A stretch of 64,000 nt of DNA, from positions 1 to 64,000 of the forward strand of contig CAYXIO010000001.1 of NCBI GenBank assembly GCA_964465125.1, read 5' to 3'. The notes under the pieces were generated by a model, which was not told the origin of the DNA, searched no databases, and saw only the letters and a list, made by a program, of their open reading frames with translations. Of this stretch, positions 1 to 8,900 are shown piece by piece. Source of the stretch: CAYOHG01 sp964465125 (GTDB lineage Bacteria > Planctomycetota > Phycisphaerae > UBA1845 > Fen-1342). A program made the translations under genes and the position numbers. Position 1 is the stretch's first letter. The number at the start of each line of letters is the position of its first letter.

Positions 1-1
1 C

Positions 2-283
2 GTCGGCACACGGCCGGGTGAGAACTCGCCTGACCCAGGCTCGGCCTACGTCTTCGCCGTCAGCGAAGACCGCGACCTCAACGGCGCGATGGACATCTGC
101 GAGTGCCCGGCCGACCTCAGCGGCGACAAGCGCATCGACCTGACCGACCTGTCGCTGCTGCTCGTGAGCTTCGGCGTCACGGGCGACGTGGCCTGGCTCG
201 ACGGCGACCTCAACCTCGACGCGACCGTCGACCTGCTCGACCTGAGCGAGATGCTGATCGCGTTCGGCGGCGAATGTCCGTGA
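2..283 (+). CDS. C-terminal end of an exported protein with dockerin-like repeats (5' end outside window)
   Basis: This is the 3' part of a gene that enters from the left; the frame is open from base 2 to a TGA at 281-283. The visible 93 residues contain a D-x-N-G-x-x-D type motif (DRDLNGAMDICE) and then two dockerin/EF-hand-like segments, DLSGDKRIDLTDLSLLLVSFG (as DLSGDKRIDL and TDLSLLLVSFG) and DLNLDATVDLLDLSEMLIAFG. Acidic residues alternate as in Ca-binding loops, each followed by a hydrophobic helix. Such C-terminal tails are common on large secreted Planctomycete proteins, where they probably stabilise or anchor the protein; true cellulosomal partners are not implied. The catalytic or binding part of the protein lies outside the window, so its function cannot be given. 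Confidence 0.8.
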   Translation, partial: VGTRPGENSPDPGSAYVFAVSEDRDLNGAMDICECPADLSGDKRIDLTDLSLLLVSFGVTGDVAWLDGDLNLDATVDLLDLSEMLIAFGGECP

Positions 284-301
284 TGGAGAGAAGAGCCGCA
301 G

Positions 302-349
302 AGACGAAGAGACGAAGAGACGAAGAGACGAAGTGCGCGGAGCGGCGTT
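302..349. repeat. Four tandem AGACGAAG units plus a shared 3' tail
   Basis: Four perfect 8-base units (AGACGAAG) run from 302 to 333 in the gap between two genes. The last unit plus the following 16 bases (326-349) is repeated at 3675-3698 with 22 of 24 bases identical, in the same orientation. The two copies flank the 975-aa gene at 409-3336. This looks like a dispersed intergenic repeat; its role is unknown. Confidence 0.7.
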
Positions 350-408
350 CTTCGCGCCCGGCGCCCTCCGTCCAGCCAGACTGACGGGCCGAGCGCCGTG
401 ACGTGTCC

Positions 409-3336
409 TCACGGGCTGCTGCGCCGCAGCTCAAACGTGACGAACGTGGCTTCCTTCTCGAACCTGCCCGTCACCGTGACTTCCTTCAGGTCGCTCAGCA
501 GACGGGAGAAGAGCGACTGCTCCGGCGTCGTGTCCTGGCTGGAGCGCTGCCGCGTGCCGTGAATGCTGCACACCACCGGCTCGGGTCCGGGATCCTCGCG
601 ATAGGTACCGCCGTCGGGGCAGAAATACGTGACGCCGTACTTCGCTTCCGCCAGCGCGTTGACTTTCTCGATCGGCACTCCGTAGAGGCCGCGCAGGCTC
701 GAAATCGTCATCAGGTTGTTGTGGCAGGCGACGCGCGAGCGCTCGGCCCAGTACACCTCGAGATTCTGGCGAAATGCGTTCAGCGCTTCGAGACGGAGTT
801 GCAGCCGGGCGTGCGCCGGCGCCTCATCCGGCCGATTCGCAGCGGCGGCGGCGTCGATCACGCGGTGCAGCACCGCCAGGCTCGTGGCTGCGACGAGCCG
901 GTTGTCCACGCGGGCGGCGTAGAGCCGCACTTTCAGCGAGTACCAGCGGAACGAGAAGACGAACACCTCCTTGTCGGCGTGCGCGGGCAGCCGGTAGCCG
1001 TCGAATGCGGTCTCAAAGCCGAGATACGACTTCCCGCGGAGAAAGACATGCGAACTGAGCAATCGCAGGAAACGTTCGGCGCGATCGGAATCCTCGACGT
1101 CGATCGCCGCGTAGGCCGGCAGGCTTGCCATCAGCATGCCGGCTGCGGCCAGCGACTGCGCCCGCACCGAAATCTCGCCGAAGAGGTTGATCGGCCGCAA
1201 CAGCAGCGGATCGACCTCGAAGAGGCTGTCGGCGTCGGCCAGGCAGATCGAAACGCGGTCGCCCAGCCAGTTCAGGTCCGTCAGGGTCGGGTCGGCGGCG
1301 AGCACCTCCGCGATCCCCGGGACCGCGCGGACGTACTCGCCGATCCGCGCGCGGCCCAGCGACGCTCCCAGCGTGGCGATTGTCGCGGGCTCGACCGGCC
1401 CGGTCCCCAGCACCAGCGCCGGCCCGGCAAACGTCTGCTCGCGCAGCTCGCGATCGAGCGTCGAATTGGCCAGCGGCAGCAGCATGCCTTCCAATCGCAT
1501 CCGCTCGCCGGTGCGAATGCGGCAGGCGATCGGCGCGAACATCGGCGCCCAGGTTGTCCGAAAGCGCTCGCTGACCCTGCCGTATTCCGCGCGCTCGCGA
1601 TCCGAGATCTTCAGCACCTCCAGCTCCGCGTTCGGCGTGAGGTACTTGAGGCGGTTGTGCAGCGAGCAGGTCGCCGCGTCGTCGTGCGGGTCGAACGCGT
1701 AGGCTCCGCCGTGCGGGCAGATCAGCCGGGACGCGTCCACGAAGCGGTTCTGGGCGAGCTCGCCCAGCGACTGGGGCGAGCGGCCGTTCTCCAGCCGGTA
1801 GAACAGCGACGCGTTGTTCAGCATGACGAGATTGTTGAAGCACTGCTTGCGGCGTTTTTCGGAGATGCGCGTCGCGGGCGCGGTCTGTCTTCGCAGAAAG
1901 GCGTCCGAAGCGAAGAAATAGCCCGAACCATCCTCGTCGGCCGGCGGCAGCAGGCACGTGGCGTAGCGGTAGTCGGGCGCGTCGCACAGGCGCCGGGCCG
2001 AGCCGACCAGCGCGTCGACCATGCGCCGCAGCGTGACGTGCGAATTGGAGATGATCGCCACGTCGTTGCTGCGAACGGCGAACGAGCTGATGGTGCGATC
2101 ATCGCTGTATGCGACGGAGACCGTCTCGCCGCGGTAGTTGAAGTCGCGCTGGGTGACCGTGCCGGCCGCTGTCGCCGCCCCGCGCCAGCGCGCGAAGGCC
2201 GCATCGAAGCGGGCTGCGTCGCCGATCCGCAGCACGATCGACACGTCGGTGCCGGAAGCCAGCGCGAGATCGGAACCGGTCAGCGCCAGCTCGGACAACG
2301 CGCCGTCCTTGAACAGTTGCTTAAGCTCATCGCGATCGAGCGTGAGCTGCCGCTCGAACTTGCGCAGCAGGCTGTCGTCGCGGGCGTAGGCCGAAACGAG
2401 CGGCTGAACGTATCGCCCCCAGTCGCCCAGCGCGGCGAAGAGCTCGTCCGCTGCGGCGGCCGAGCGGAAGTGCAGAAAATACTGGTTCTCCGGGACGGCG
2501 ACCGCCAGCGCGCTGGGCGCCGGCTCCGATCCGCCCGAGGCGCGCCGCTCGCGCAGCAGCGCCTCGTAGTCGAGCGACTTGAACGGCGGCGGATCGAGCA
2601 GGCTGATGTGCGTATCGAGATCGTCGCGGAGCGCTTCGTTCGTCAGCAGCTTGCGCTGAAGCGTCTGCTGAAGGTCGAGCGAGTTGTCCGTCAGGCCGTA
2701 CATCTGGGCTTCCAGCCGTTCCTCGTCGATGCGTGTGCTCGGCAGCGAGGCGGGTCTGACTCCGTAGCGCTGTTGGGATTGCAGCAGGCAATACTCGAGC
2801 AACGTCTCGTGCGGGTAGTAGGTGAGCAGCTCGCTGAAATGCTGCGCCTGCTGGCGCGCCCAGTCGGCGAAGATCGCCTCGGGTCCGCCGCGCTCGCTCG
2901 GGATCGGAATGGACAATTCCCCTTGCCGTGCGTCGATGCGGCGCGAGCCGTCCGGGTTCTCGGAGACGATTTCATACTCCAGCCGCAGCCGCGCGACGCC
3001 CTCGCCGCGCAGCCGGCCGTAGAAGGCGGCGTGCTTCTGAACGAACCGCGTTTCGCGCGGGTAGATCAGGTGGGCGCGCTCGTCCTGCGTCTGAATCCGC
3101 AGGTAGTTGCTCTGCTCGAATTCCTCGGCGAGAAACGGCTGCTCCAGGCGCAGCGCGAAGACGATGACGTCGCCGTCCTTGTTGCGAAAGGTCTCAAGGG
3201 CGTGCTTGAACGGCAGGGTGTCCTGCGCAATCGCGGCCGCGGCGAACGCGTAGCAGGCGCTCGAGATCAGAACGACCCGGGCGAACTTGCGGAACGGCGC
3301 CTGCGGAGCGTCGACGGCCGATTCGAATGCGAGCAT
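409..3336 (-). CDS. Large exported protein with two pseudopilin-like cysteine modules, function unknown
   Basis: The product has 975 residues. The start at 3336 is chosen because a GGAGG box lies about seven bases upstream; the frame stays open 46 codons further but that part is Arg/Pro-rich and has no ribosome site. Residues about 19-38 form a signal peptide ending in AIAQ. The long middle part has alternating beta/helix character, faintly like DUF3352-type surface proteins, which I cannot confirm. Two similar modules stand out: C499-F-N-N-L with CPHGG at 540 and CSLHN at 557, and C871-H-N-N-L with CPDGG at 906 and CSIHG at 923. In both, the last two cysteines are 17 residues apart. The C-x-N-N-L / CPxGGxY / CSxHG pattern is that of globular domains of some type II secretion or type IV pilin-like proteins, but the pilin N-terminal helix is absent. 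Probably periplasmic or surface-located. Confidence 0.75.
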   Translation of the reverse strand: MLAFESAVDAPQAPFRKFARVVLISSACYAFAAAAIAQDTLPFKHALETFRNKDGDVIVFALRLEQPFLAEEFEQSNYLRIQTQDERAHLIYPRETRFVQKHAAFYGRLRGEGVARLRLEYEIVSENPDGSRRIDARQGELSIPIPSERGGPEAIFADWARQQAQHFSELLTYYPHETLLEYCLLQSQQRYGVRPASLPSTRIDEERLEAQMYGLTDNSLDLQQTLQRKLLTNEALRDDLDTHISLLDPPPFKSLDYEALLRERRASGGSEPAPSALAVAVPENQYFLHFRSAAAADELFAALGDWGRYVQPLVSAYARDDSLLRKFERQLTLDRDELKQLFKDGALSELALTGSDLALASGTDVSIVLRIGDAARFDAAFARWRGAATAAGTVTQRDFNYRGETVSVAYSDDRTISSFAVRSNDVAIISNSHVTLRRMVDALVGSARRLCDAPDYRYATCLLPPADEDGSGYFFASDAFLRRQTAPATRISEKRRKQCFNNLVMLNNASLFYRLENGRSPQSLGELAQNRFVDASRLICPHGGAYAFDPHDDAATCSLHNRLKYLTPNAELEVLKISDRERAEYGRVSERFRTTWAPMFAPIACRIRTGERMRLEGMLLPLANSTLDRELREQTFAGPALVLGTGPVEPATIATLGASLGRARIGEYVRAVPGIAEVLAADPTLTDLNWLGDRVSICLADADSLFEVDPLLLRPINLFGEISVRAQSLAAAGMLMASLPAYAAIDVEDSDRAERFLRLLSSHVFLRGKSYLGFETAFDGYRLPAHADKEVFVFSFRWYSLKVRLYAARVDNRLVAATSLAVLHRVIDAAAAANRPDEAPAHARLQLRLEALNAFRQNLEVYWAERSRVACHNNLMTISSLRGLYGVPIEKVNALAEAKYGVTYFCPDGGTYREDPGPEPVVCSIHGTRQRSSQDTTPEQSLFSRLLSDLKEVTVTGRFEKEATFVTFELRRSSP

Positions 3337-3757
3337 GGCTGGCCTCCATCTCAGAGCAGACGCCCCGCGCGGCAACGCCGAACCGGCGTTGGACGGGAAT
3401 GGGCCCGATCGACGGCTGCCGCACGGAGCGCGTCGGTTCGGGCGAAGCGCGTCGCACGGAGACGCGCACCCCATGGCTTGAGATAGTCACGCCCGGTGGG
3501 CCGGATCGGAAGTGCAGATAGGTGAGTGAAAATTATTCAATCAGGGCGCAAGGGGTCGAGGGCGCGGAGGTGGCTGTCCGAACCGCCCGTGCCAAGCGGG
3601 CGGCGGCTTGTGGTGCTCAGCGGAAGGGACGAAGGTACGGAGGCACGAAGGGACCGAGAGACAAGGAGACGCAGAGACGAAGTGCCTGGAGCGGCGTTAT
3701 GGGTGCTGTGCCCTGCGCGCTGCGGCATGGACCCCTCAGCTCCTCAGCCTTCGGCCT
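3337..3757. other. Intergenic stretch, 421 bp
   Basis: No convincing gene is seen here. The part near 3337-3360 holds the ribosome site of the minus-strand gene and must include its promoter. The part 3626-3698 carries degenerate ACGAAG/GAGAC units ending in the second copy of the 24-base repeat described at 302-349. Confidence 0.5.
3626..3698. repeat. Degenerate GACGAAG-type repeat, second copy
   Basis: Imperfect units of the form RGACGAAG/GAGACAAG/GAGACGCA run through this stretch. Its last 24 bases (3675-3698) match 326-349 at 22 positions, the differences being two adjacent bases in the centre. The copies are direct repeats about 3.35 kb apart, one on each side of the 975-aa gene. Confidence 0.6.
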
Positions 3758-3994
3758 TCAGCCTTGCTTCACCTTCTTCGCCTCGATCAGCTTGAGCGCC
3801 TCGTCGACTTCCGGGAATCGGCCCGCCAGCTTCTTGCTGAAGACGATCTGACCGTCGACCGCCACGTCGAAGATGCCGCCGCTGCCGCGCACCAGCTCGG
3901 CGTCCACGCCAAACCTGTCCTGGATCGCGTCCGCCAGACCGGCGGCTCGGGGATAGTAGTTTCACTGCGTGCAGTAGGTGATGCTGATCTTCAT
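3758..3994 (-). CDS. SelW/Rdx-family selenoprotein with in-frame TGA (Sec) in a CxxU motif
   Basis: Reading the minus strand from ATG at 3994 gives a 78-codon frame with one internal TGA at codon 11 (3964-3962). Around it the protein reads MKISITYCTQ-U-NYYPRAA, then GSGGIFDVAVDGQIVFSKK and FPEVDEALKLI, ending at TGA 3760-3758. This matches the SelT/SelW/SelH (Rdx) thioredoxin-like family: beta strand, YCTQ(C/U) redox motif, then the GG-F-x-V-x-V-D-G and GxFP blocks, at the usual 75-100 residue length. The TGA falls exactly where the family has its second redox Cys or Sec. A GC hairpin begins 17 bases after the TGA, as bacterial SECIS elements do. The family is cytosolic and thought to act in thiol redox control. 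Alternative: a pseudogene with a stop, unlikely because the rest is intact and the TGA position is so specific. It is divergent from the thioredoxin-fold gene at 4245. Confidence 0.88.
3931..3945 (-). promoter_or_regulatory. Putative bacterial SECIS hairpin
   Basis: On the minus strand, CCGCC (3945-3941), loop GGTCT (3940-3936) and GGCGG (3935-3931) form a perfect 5-bp GC stem. The apical loop starts 22 bases after the UGA codon and opens with GG. Bacterial SECIS elements recognised by SelB lie inside the coding region just after the UGA, with an apical loop roughly 16-37 bases away and a G at one of the first two loop positions. The match is to this general rule only; folding was done by eye. 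Confidence 0.7.
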
Positions 3995-4244
3995 GCCGCG
4001 TCTCCGTGCGTCGGGCTCGGGTGCTCAATCCGTCGGAGGGAACGACAGCGTTCGCCGGTGCCGACCGTCCTACCGATACTGTAGCGGCGGATTCGGCCGG
4101 TTCCAGCGGCGAGGATGCGGGTTGTCCGCCGGGAGCGTGCGGCGGGGGAATCATTTTGGCATCCACCGGCGGTCCGCATACAGTACACATGGGCGCCTGG
4201 CGCTGCGGATGTTGAGGCCGCCCGAATTGGCGAGGAGCATCGAG

Positions 4245-5573
4245 ATGACCCGGATTCGCGTGCGGATCGCGGCCGTGCTGACCGGTCTGTCTGCGACCAT
4301 CGTGTTTGCCCAAGGCAACGAGTTGGGAACGATCCGGCAGCGCGCTCCGGAGTTCATGTATCTCAAGGATGACGGCAAGGCGGTTGACAACGAGCGCGTG
4401 CCCTTCCCGACGGACCTGCGCGGGCGCCTGGTCGTGATGATGTTCTGGCGCAGCAGCAGCCAGGAAGCCATGCAGTGGCTCAAGGACGTCAACGGACTGG
4501 TGACGAAGCATAAGGACGAAGGCGCGCGGCTGGTCACGTTCGCATTGGAGAGCAAGGAGTCGGCCGAGAAGGCGCTTACGGAGGTTCAGCTTGACGTTTC
4601 TCGAACCTGGTACGGCACCGGGACGCGCGGCGCGAACATCGCGTATGCGGCGCTGTCGCAGCCGTACATCGTGCTGATCGATCCGCTGGGGCGCATCGCC
4701 TGGCGCGGTCACCCGGCGGACCGGCTCGAAGAGCGCATGCTCGACGTGCTGGCGCTCACGCCGGCGTACGGCGCGAATTCCGCCTGGGTCGGCATGATGC
4801 TCAAGAACGCCGAGCGCGCGATCGACGGCGGCGAGCTGGCGCGCGGCTTCACGCTGGCGCATCAGGTGGCGCTCTCGACGGATTGCTCCAGCGCTGATCG
4901 CGAGAAGGCCGTGCAGCTCATGCAGAAGGCCGGCGACGGCGCGAAGACCTGGCTCGAGCAGGCCGTCAAGATGGAGCGCGAGGGCAACCCCGACGAGGCC
5001 GCCCGCATCGTCGCCGAGATCAGCGTGCGCTTCGAGCGCGGCAAGCCGATGTGCGACGGCGACCCGCGCCCCTCCGAGCCGAGCAGCGGCAGCAACGAGA
5101 ACTCCGGCGACCGCACGGCGCGGCAAGCCGCCGACAACGAGATCGGCCGCATGAACGCCAGCCGCGAGATGAAGGAAAAGATCCGCGACGCGCTGAAAAA
5201 CGTGCGCGGGCAGGTCGATCTCGAACAGGCTGAGTTGCTCGAAGAGCTCAACCAGTTCGACGAGGCAATCGACGCGTATCGTCAGATCGTAGAGAAGTAC
5301 GAAGACTCGAAGCCCGCCGAGGATGCTCAGAAGTCGCTCGACCGCCTGCTGAAAGACCCCGCGGCGCGCGAGAAGGTGGCCCAGGCGCGCACCGAAGAGC
5401 TGGCGGCGGTGTGGCTCGACATCGGCGACCGCTTCCTCAGCATCAAGCAGCCGGAGCAGGCCAAGGAGCAGTTCAGCAGGATTCTGGAACAGGCTCCCAA
5501 GACGATCGCGGCCAAGCGCGCCAAGGAGCGGCTCGAAGAGCTGGCCAAGTCGGTCGACGCCGCCAAACCCTAG
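4245..5573 (+). CDS. Exported thioredoxin-fold (cysteine-less) and TPR protein
   Basis: The product has 442 residues. ATG 4245 has a GAGGAG box about nine bases upstream and begins a signal peptide (residues 1-22, ending FAQ). Residues about 32-150 look like an AhpC/TSA-redoxin domain: APEFMYL, then LRGRLVVMMFW, then PYIVLIDPLGRIAWRGHP. Where redoxins have the CxxC pair this protein reads WRSSSQ (68-73), so it cannot do thiol chemistry by the usual route. The second half is helical: an E/K-rich region with NENSGDRTARQAADNE and TPR-like repeats (LNQFDEAIDAYRQIVEKY; IKQPEQAKEQFSRILEQAP). It is likely a periplasmic scaffold. It is divergent from the selenoprotein gene, 250 bp away, and lies upstream of the giant secretin gene on the same strand. 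Confidence 0.8.
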   Translation: MTRIRVRIAAVLTGLSATIVFAQGNELGTIRQRAPEFMYLKDDGKAVDNERVPFPTDLRGRLVVMMFWRSSSQEAMQWLKDVNGLVTKHKDEGARLVTFALESKESAEKALTEVQLDVSRTWYGTGTRGANIAYAALSQPYIVLIDPLGRIAWRGHPADRLEERMLDVLALTPAYGANSAWVGMMLKNAERAIDGGELARGFTLAHQVALSTDCSSADREKAVQLMQKAGDGAKTWLEQAVKMEREGNPDEAARIVAEISVRFERGKPMCDGDPRPSEPSSGSNENSGDRTARQAADNEIGRMNASREMKEKIRDALKNVRGQVDLEQAELLEELNQFDEAIDAYRQIVEKYEDSKPAEDAQKSLDRLLKDPAAREKVAQARTEELAAVWLDIGDRFLSIKQPEQAKEQFSRILEQAPKTIAAKRAKERLEELAKSVDAAKP

Positions 5574-5964
5574 CCCTTGGCGCGCGAATCGGCCCGGCGG
5601 GCGAGTCGCCCGCGCTGCCCGATGCCTCCGCCGCCGCACTCCGCGGCACTCCCCGCGCTAAACTCATTACAGCAGCCCGGATTGCGCGCCCTCCCGCCGC
5701 GGTCCGTCACCATTCGCGGCGAGCACAGATGCGATCCCATTCCTCCCCGTTACCCCCGGGCGGAAAGCGGGTATAAATGAGGTGCACTCGGCGACCGGAG
5801 CGGGTGAAGCAGGGGTTTTCTGGCCGCGGCGGCCCGCGAGGGCGGCTCGGTCCGGGGCCGTATCCCGACCGGTCGCGGCTGCTTGCGACGCTCGGCGCTC
5901 GACTGCCGGGCGTGCCGTTTGGCGCGTTCCAGGTGCGCTCGTATCACGCCGTAGAGGATGTGTT
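5574..5964. other. Intergenic stretch upstream of the giant secretin gene, 391 bp
   Basis: No gene is supported. The secretin reading frame continues upstream to 5782, but the extension (Arg/Ala-rich, no ribosome site) is probably not translated. A TATAAA lies at 5772-5777 without a recognisable -35 box. The start at 5965 is preceded by a GAGG box. Confidence 0.4.
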
Positions 5965-8900
5965 ATGTCGCCGCTGATTCCGCTCCGCGGACCGTGGAGC
6001 CCGATCCTGGTCATCGCCACCACGTGGCTGCTGTGTGGCTTCGTGCTGCTCCAGGATCAGGGCGCTGACGCTCCCCATGCTGGCGCTGCGAATCTGAGCA
6101 CGACCGCTCAGCCGGTCCGCTTTGACTCGGACTCTGGCCCGGACACTGCGCTGGCCGACTGGCAGCGCGCCCAGGCGCTGGCGCGCGCGATCGAGGCGGA
6201 CACGCGCCAGGATCCGCCGTCGCCTGGTGCGCAGCCGACGGAGCCGCCCGCATCGAATCCGGCGCCGACTCCGCCTTCACCCGGCGTGCCGACTCCACCT
6301 TCACCCGGCGCGCAGACCCCGCCGTCGCCCGGCGCGGAGACGCCTCCGTCGCCCGGCGCGGAGACGCCTCCGTCGCCTGGCGCGGAGACGAGCCCCGCGA
6401 CAAAAACCGCATCGGCCGAATCGCCCATGCCGTCGCCCGACGGCGCTCAGTCGCAGCCCGCGACCAGCCAGGCGTCGCAGCCGTCCGATGCGGCCGAAGT
6501 CCGCCGCATCGCGCGCGAAAACGCCCGGCGTCGCGCCGCGGAGCTGCGCGAGCAGCGGCTGCGCGAGATGGAAGAGCGGCGTCGCGCGGCAAGCCAGGCC
6601 GCGTCGCGTCCGGACGGCGCAGAAGACGGCGCGGAGACGGGCGAAGAACCGCGCACCACGCCCCCCCGCACGGCGCGCCGTCTTGGCGGCGGTGAGAACC
6701 GGCGCGAGAGCGGGCCGCCTTCGGAAGAGGCGGGCGCCGCGGGCGAAGGCGATCTGACCGTCTCGGCGCCTCCGGCTCCGGCGGACGGACGCACCGAGTG
6801 GTTCGCGTTCAAAGACACGCAGTGGGAGGACGTGATCCAGCACTTCATCGAGCGCATCGGCAAGCCGCTGATGTCCGGTGAGGATTCGCTCACGCTGGTG
6901 TCCGGCACGCTTACGTACGAGAGCAGCCGCCGCTACACCAAGGAAGAGGCGATCGACGAGTTGAACCACCTGCTGGTCGAGCAGGGCGCGTTCTTCGCCG
7001 AGGATGAGAACTACGTCTACGTCGTTCCGCTCAGCGAGTTGACGAAGGTGCTCGAGCTGGGCTTCATCTTCGACACGCTGGAGGCGTTTGAGACCGCCAA
7101 GCTGCGCGACTACCAGCTTTGCTCGGTTCAGATTCAGATCAAGGGCCGCAACGCCGAGGAAGTCCGCGACCTGCTCAGCCCGAGCATGCCGGACTACGCC
7201 TTGCCGATCGTGGTGGGCGAAACCAACAAGATTCGCATCAGCGGGCTGGCCAAGGACGTCCGCCGCTTCGTCGGCCTGATGGAGATCACCTCCACGCGGC
7301 GGTTCGATCCGCGCGAGACGCGCTTCATCGAGATCAAGACGAACGTGCGGCAGATCGAGCAGATGGTGCGCGAGTATTTCTCGCTCGACCAGCCGCAGCG
7401 CGTGTTCAATCCGCAGACGCGCCGCTTCGAGCAGCCGGCCTCGACGGAGCCGGCGGTGCAGTTCGTCGCCGACGAGCGGACCAAGACGCTGATCGTGAAG
7501 GCGCCGGTGGACAAGCTCGACGAGATCGCGGAGTTCATCCAGAAGGTCGACGCCAAGCCGGACATCGGCGAGTTCAAGACGACGGTGCTGCCGGTTCAGC
7601 ACGGCAACGCCGGCGAAATCGCCGACCTGCTCAACAAGATTTTCGAGCAGGAGCAAGGCAGCGCCTCGCGCAGCCTGACGCGGACCGTAGCGCCGCAGGT
7701 GCGTCCAGGGACGCGCCGCACGCCGACGCAGCAGAACCAGCCCAACCCCGAGGAGATCGTGGTTGAGGATCTGTACGAGCGCGCCCGCAAGACCATCCGC
7801 CTGTTCGCGCACGAGCCGACCAACTCGCTGATCGTGTACGCCAACGACGACGGCGTGAAGCGCGTGCAGGAGATGCTCGAAGGCATCGATCAGCCCACGC
7901 CTTCCAACTACCGCGCGTTCAAGCTCGAGCATGCCTCCGCGACCGAGATTCAGCCGCTGGTGGAGCAGATTGCCCGCGGCGGAACCTCCTCAGGGACTCC
8001 CGGCCGCAACACCGGCGGATCGCGCTCGATCACCATTCTGCCCGATCCCTCCACCGACACGCTCTACGTGCTCGCCGACCGCAGCGAGATGGAGCGCATC
8101 GCGGGCATCATCGCCCAGTTCGACGTGCCGGCCGAGGACGACGCCCGGCACGTGATCGAGCTGGTCACGATCACCGCCGACCGCGCCGCGGAACTCGCCA
8201 ATGCCGTCCTGTCGGGCGAGGCCAGCCGGCCGCGCGCCGGCGGGCGCGGCCGCGGCGGGGCCGCCGTCGTGCCGGCCACCGCGCGCGTCATTCCGCTGCG
8301 CGAAGCGAACATGCTGATCGTGGTTTGCGGCGAGGAGGAGTGGGCCAAGGTCGAGGAGACCATTCGCCAGGCCGACCAGAACGCGCTGTCGTCCAAGCCC
8401 GAGCTGGAGTTCATTCCGGTCACCAAGGGCAGCGTGGACGCGATCGTCGCGACGCTGCGGCAGATGTACCCGACCTATCGGCATCCCGTGCTGGGCCAGG
8501 TGCCGGTGTTCATCGACACGCTCGGCGACCAGATCGTCGTGCAATCGGTCAAGCCAGCGATCGAAGAGATCACCGCGCTGGTGTCCACGCTCGACCGCGA
8601 GGTCGCTGACGTTCCGTTCACGATCCTGCCGCTGGAGCAGGCCGACGCGACCACGGTCGCGGACTATGCCCAGGGGTTGCTGCCGGCCGCGCAGCGCGGG
8701 CCGCGCGGCGGCGGGGCGGCGCCGACCAGCGTGCGGGCCGAGCCGGTCACCAATTCGCTGATCATCCAGGCCGACAAGCTGACCGTGAAGAAGATCACCG
8801 ATTTTGCCCGCGAGATGGACTCGAAGGTCGCAGGCCAGCAGCCCGAGCGCAAGTTCTACACCCTCAAGAACGCGACGCCGCAGGAGGTCGTCACGGCGAT

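Noticed and set aside
89..283. Cellulosome dockerin
   Set aside because: The repeats are dockerin-like, but no cohesin or scaffoldin is visible and such tails are common on unrelated Planctomycete secreted proteins.
302..333. CRISPR-like short repeats
   Set aside because: The units are 8 bases, directly adjacent without spacers; not a CRISPR array.
403..3486. Long plus-strand open frame of over 1,000 codons opposite the 975-aa gene
   Set aside because: It is Arg/Gln/Ala-rich antisense sequence of a GC-rich gene, without signal, domain or ribosome site; the minus-strand protein has a signal peptide, SD box and conserved Cys motifs.
3962..3964. Reading TGA as the end of a ten-residue peptide
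   Set aside because: The downstream 67 residues match the SelW family in frame, and the codon is at the redox position, so readthrough as selenocysteine is the better explanation.
3744..5639. Long minus-strand open frame covering the thioredoxin-fold gene and overlapping the selenoprotein
   Set aside because: It is in a different frame from the selenoprotein, has no domain, and is antisense to a well supported gene.
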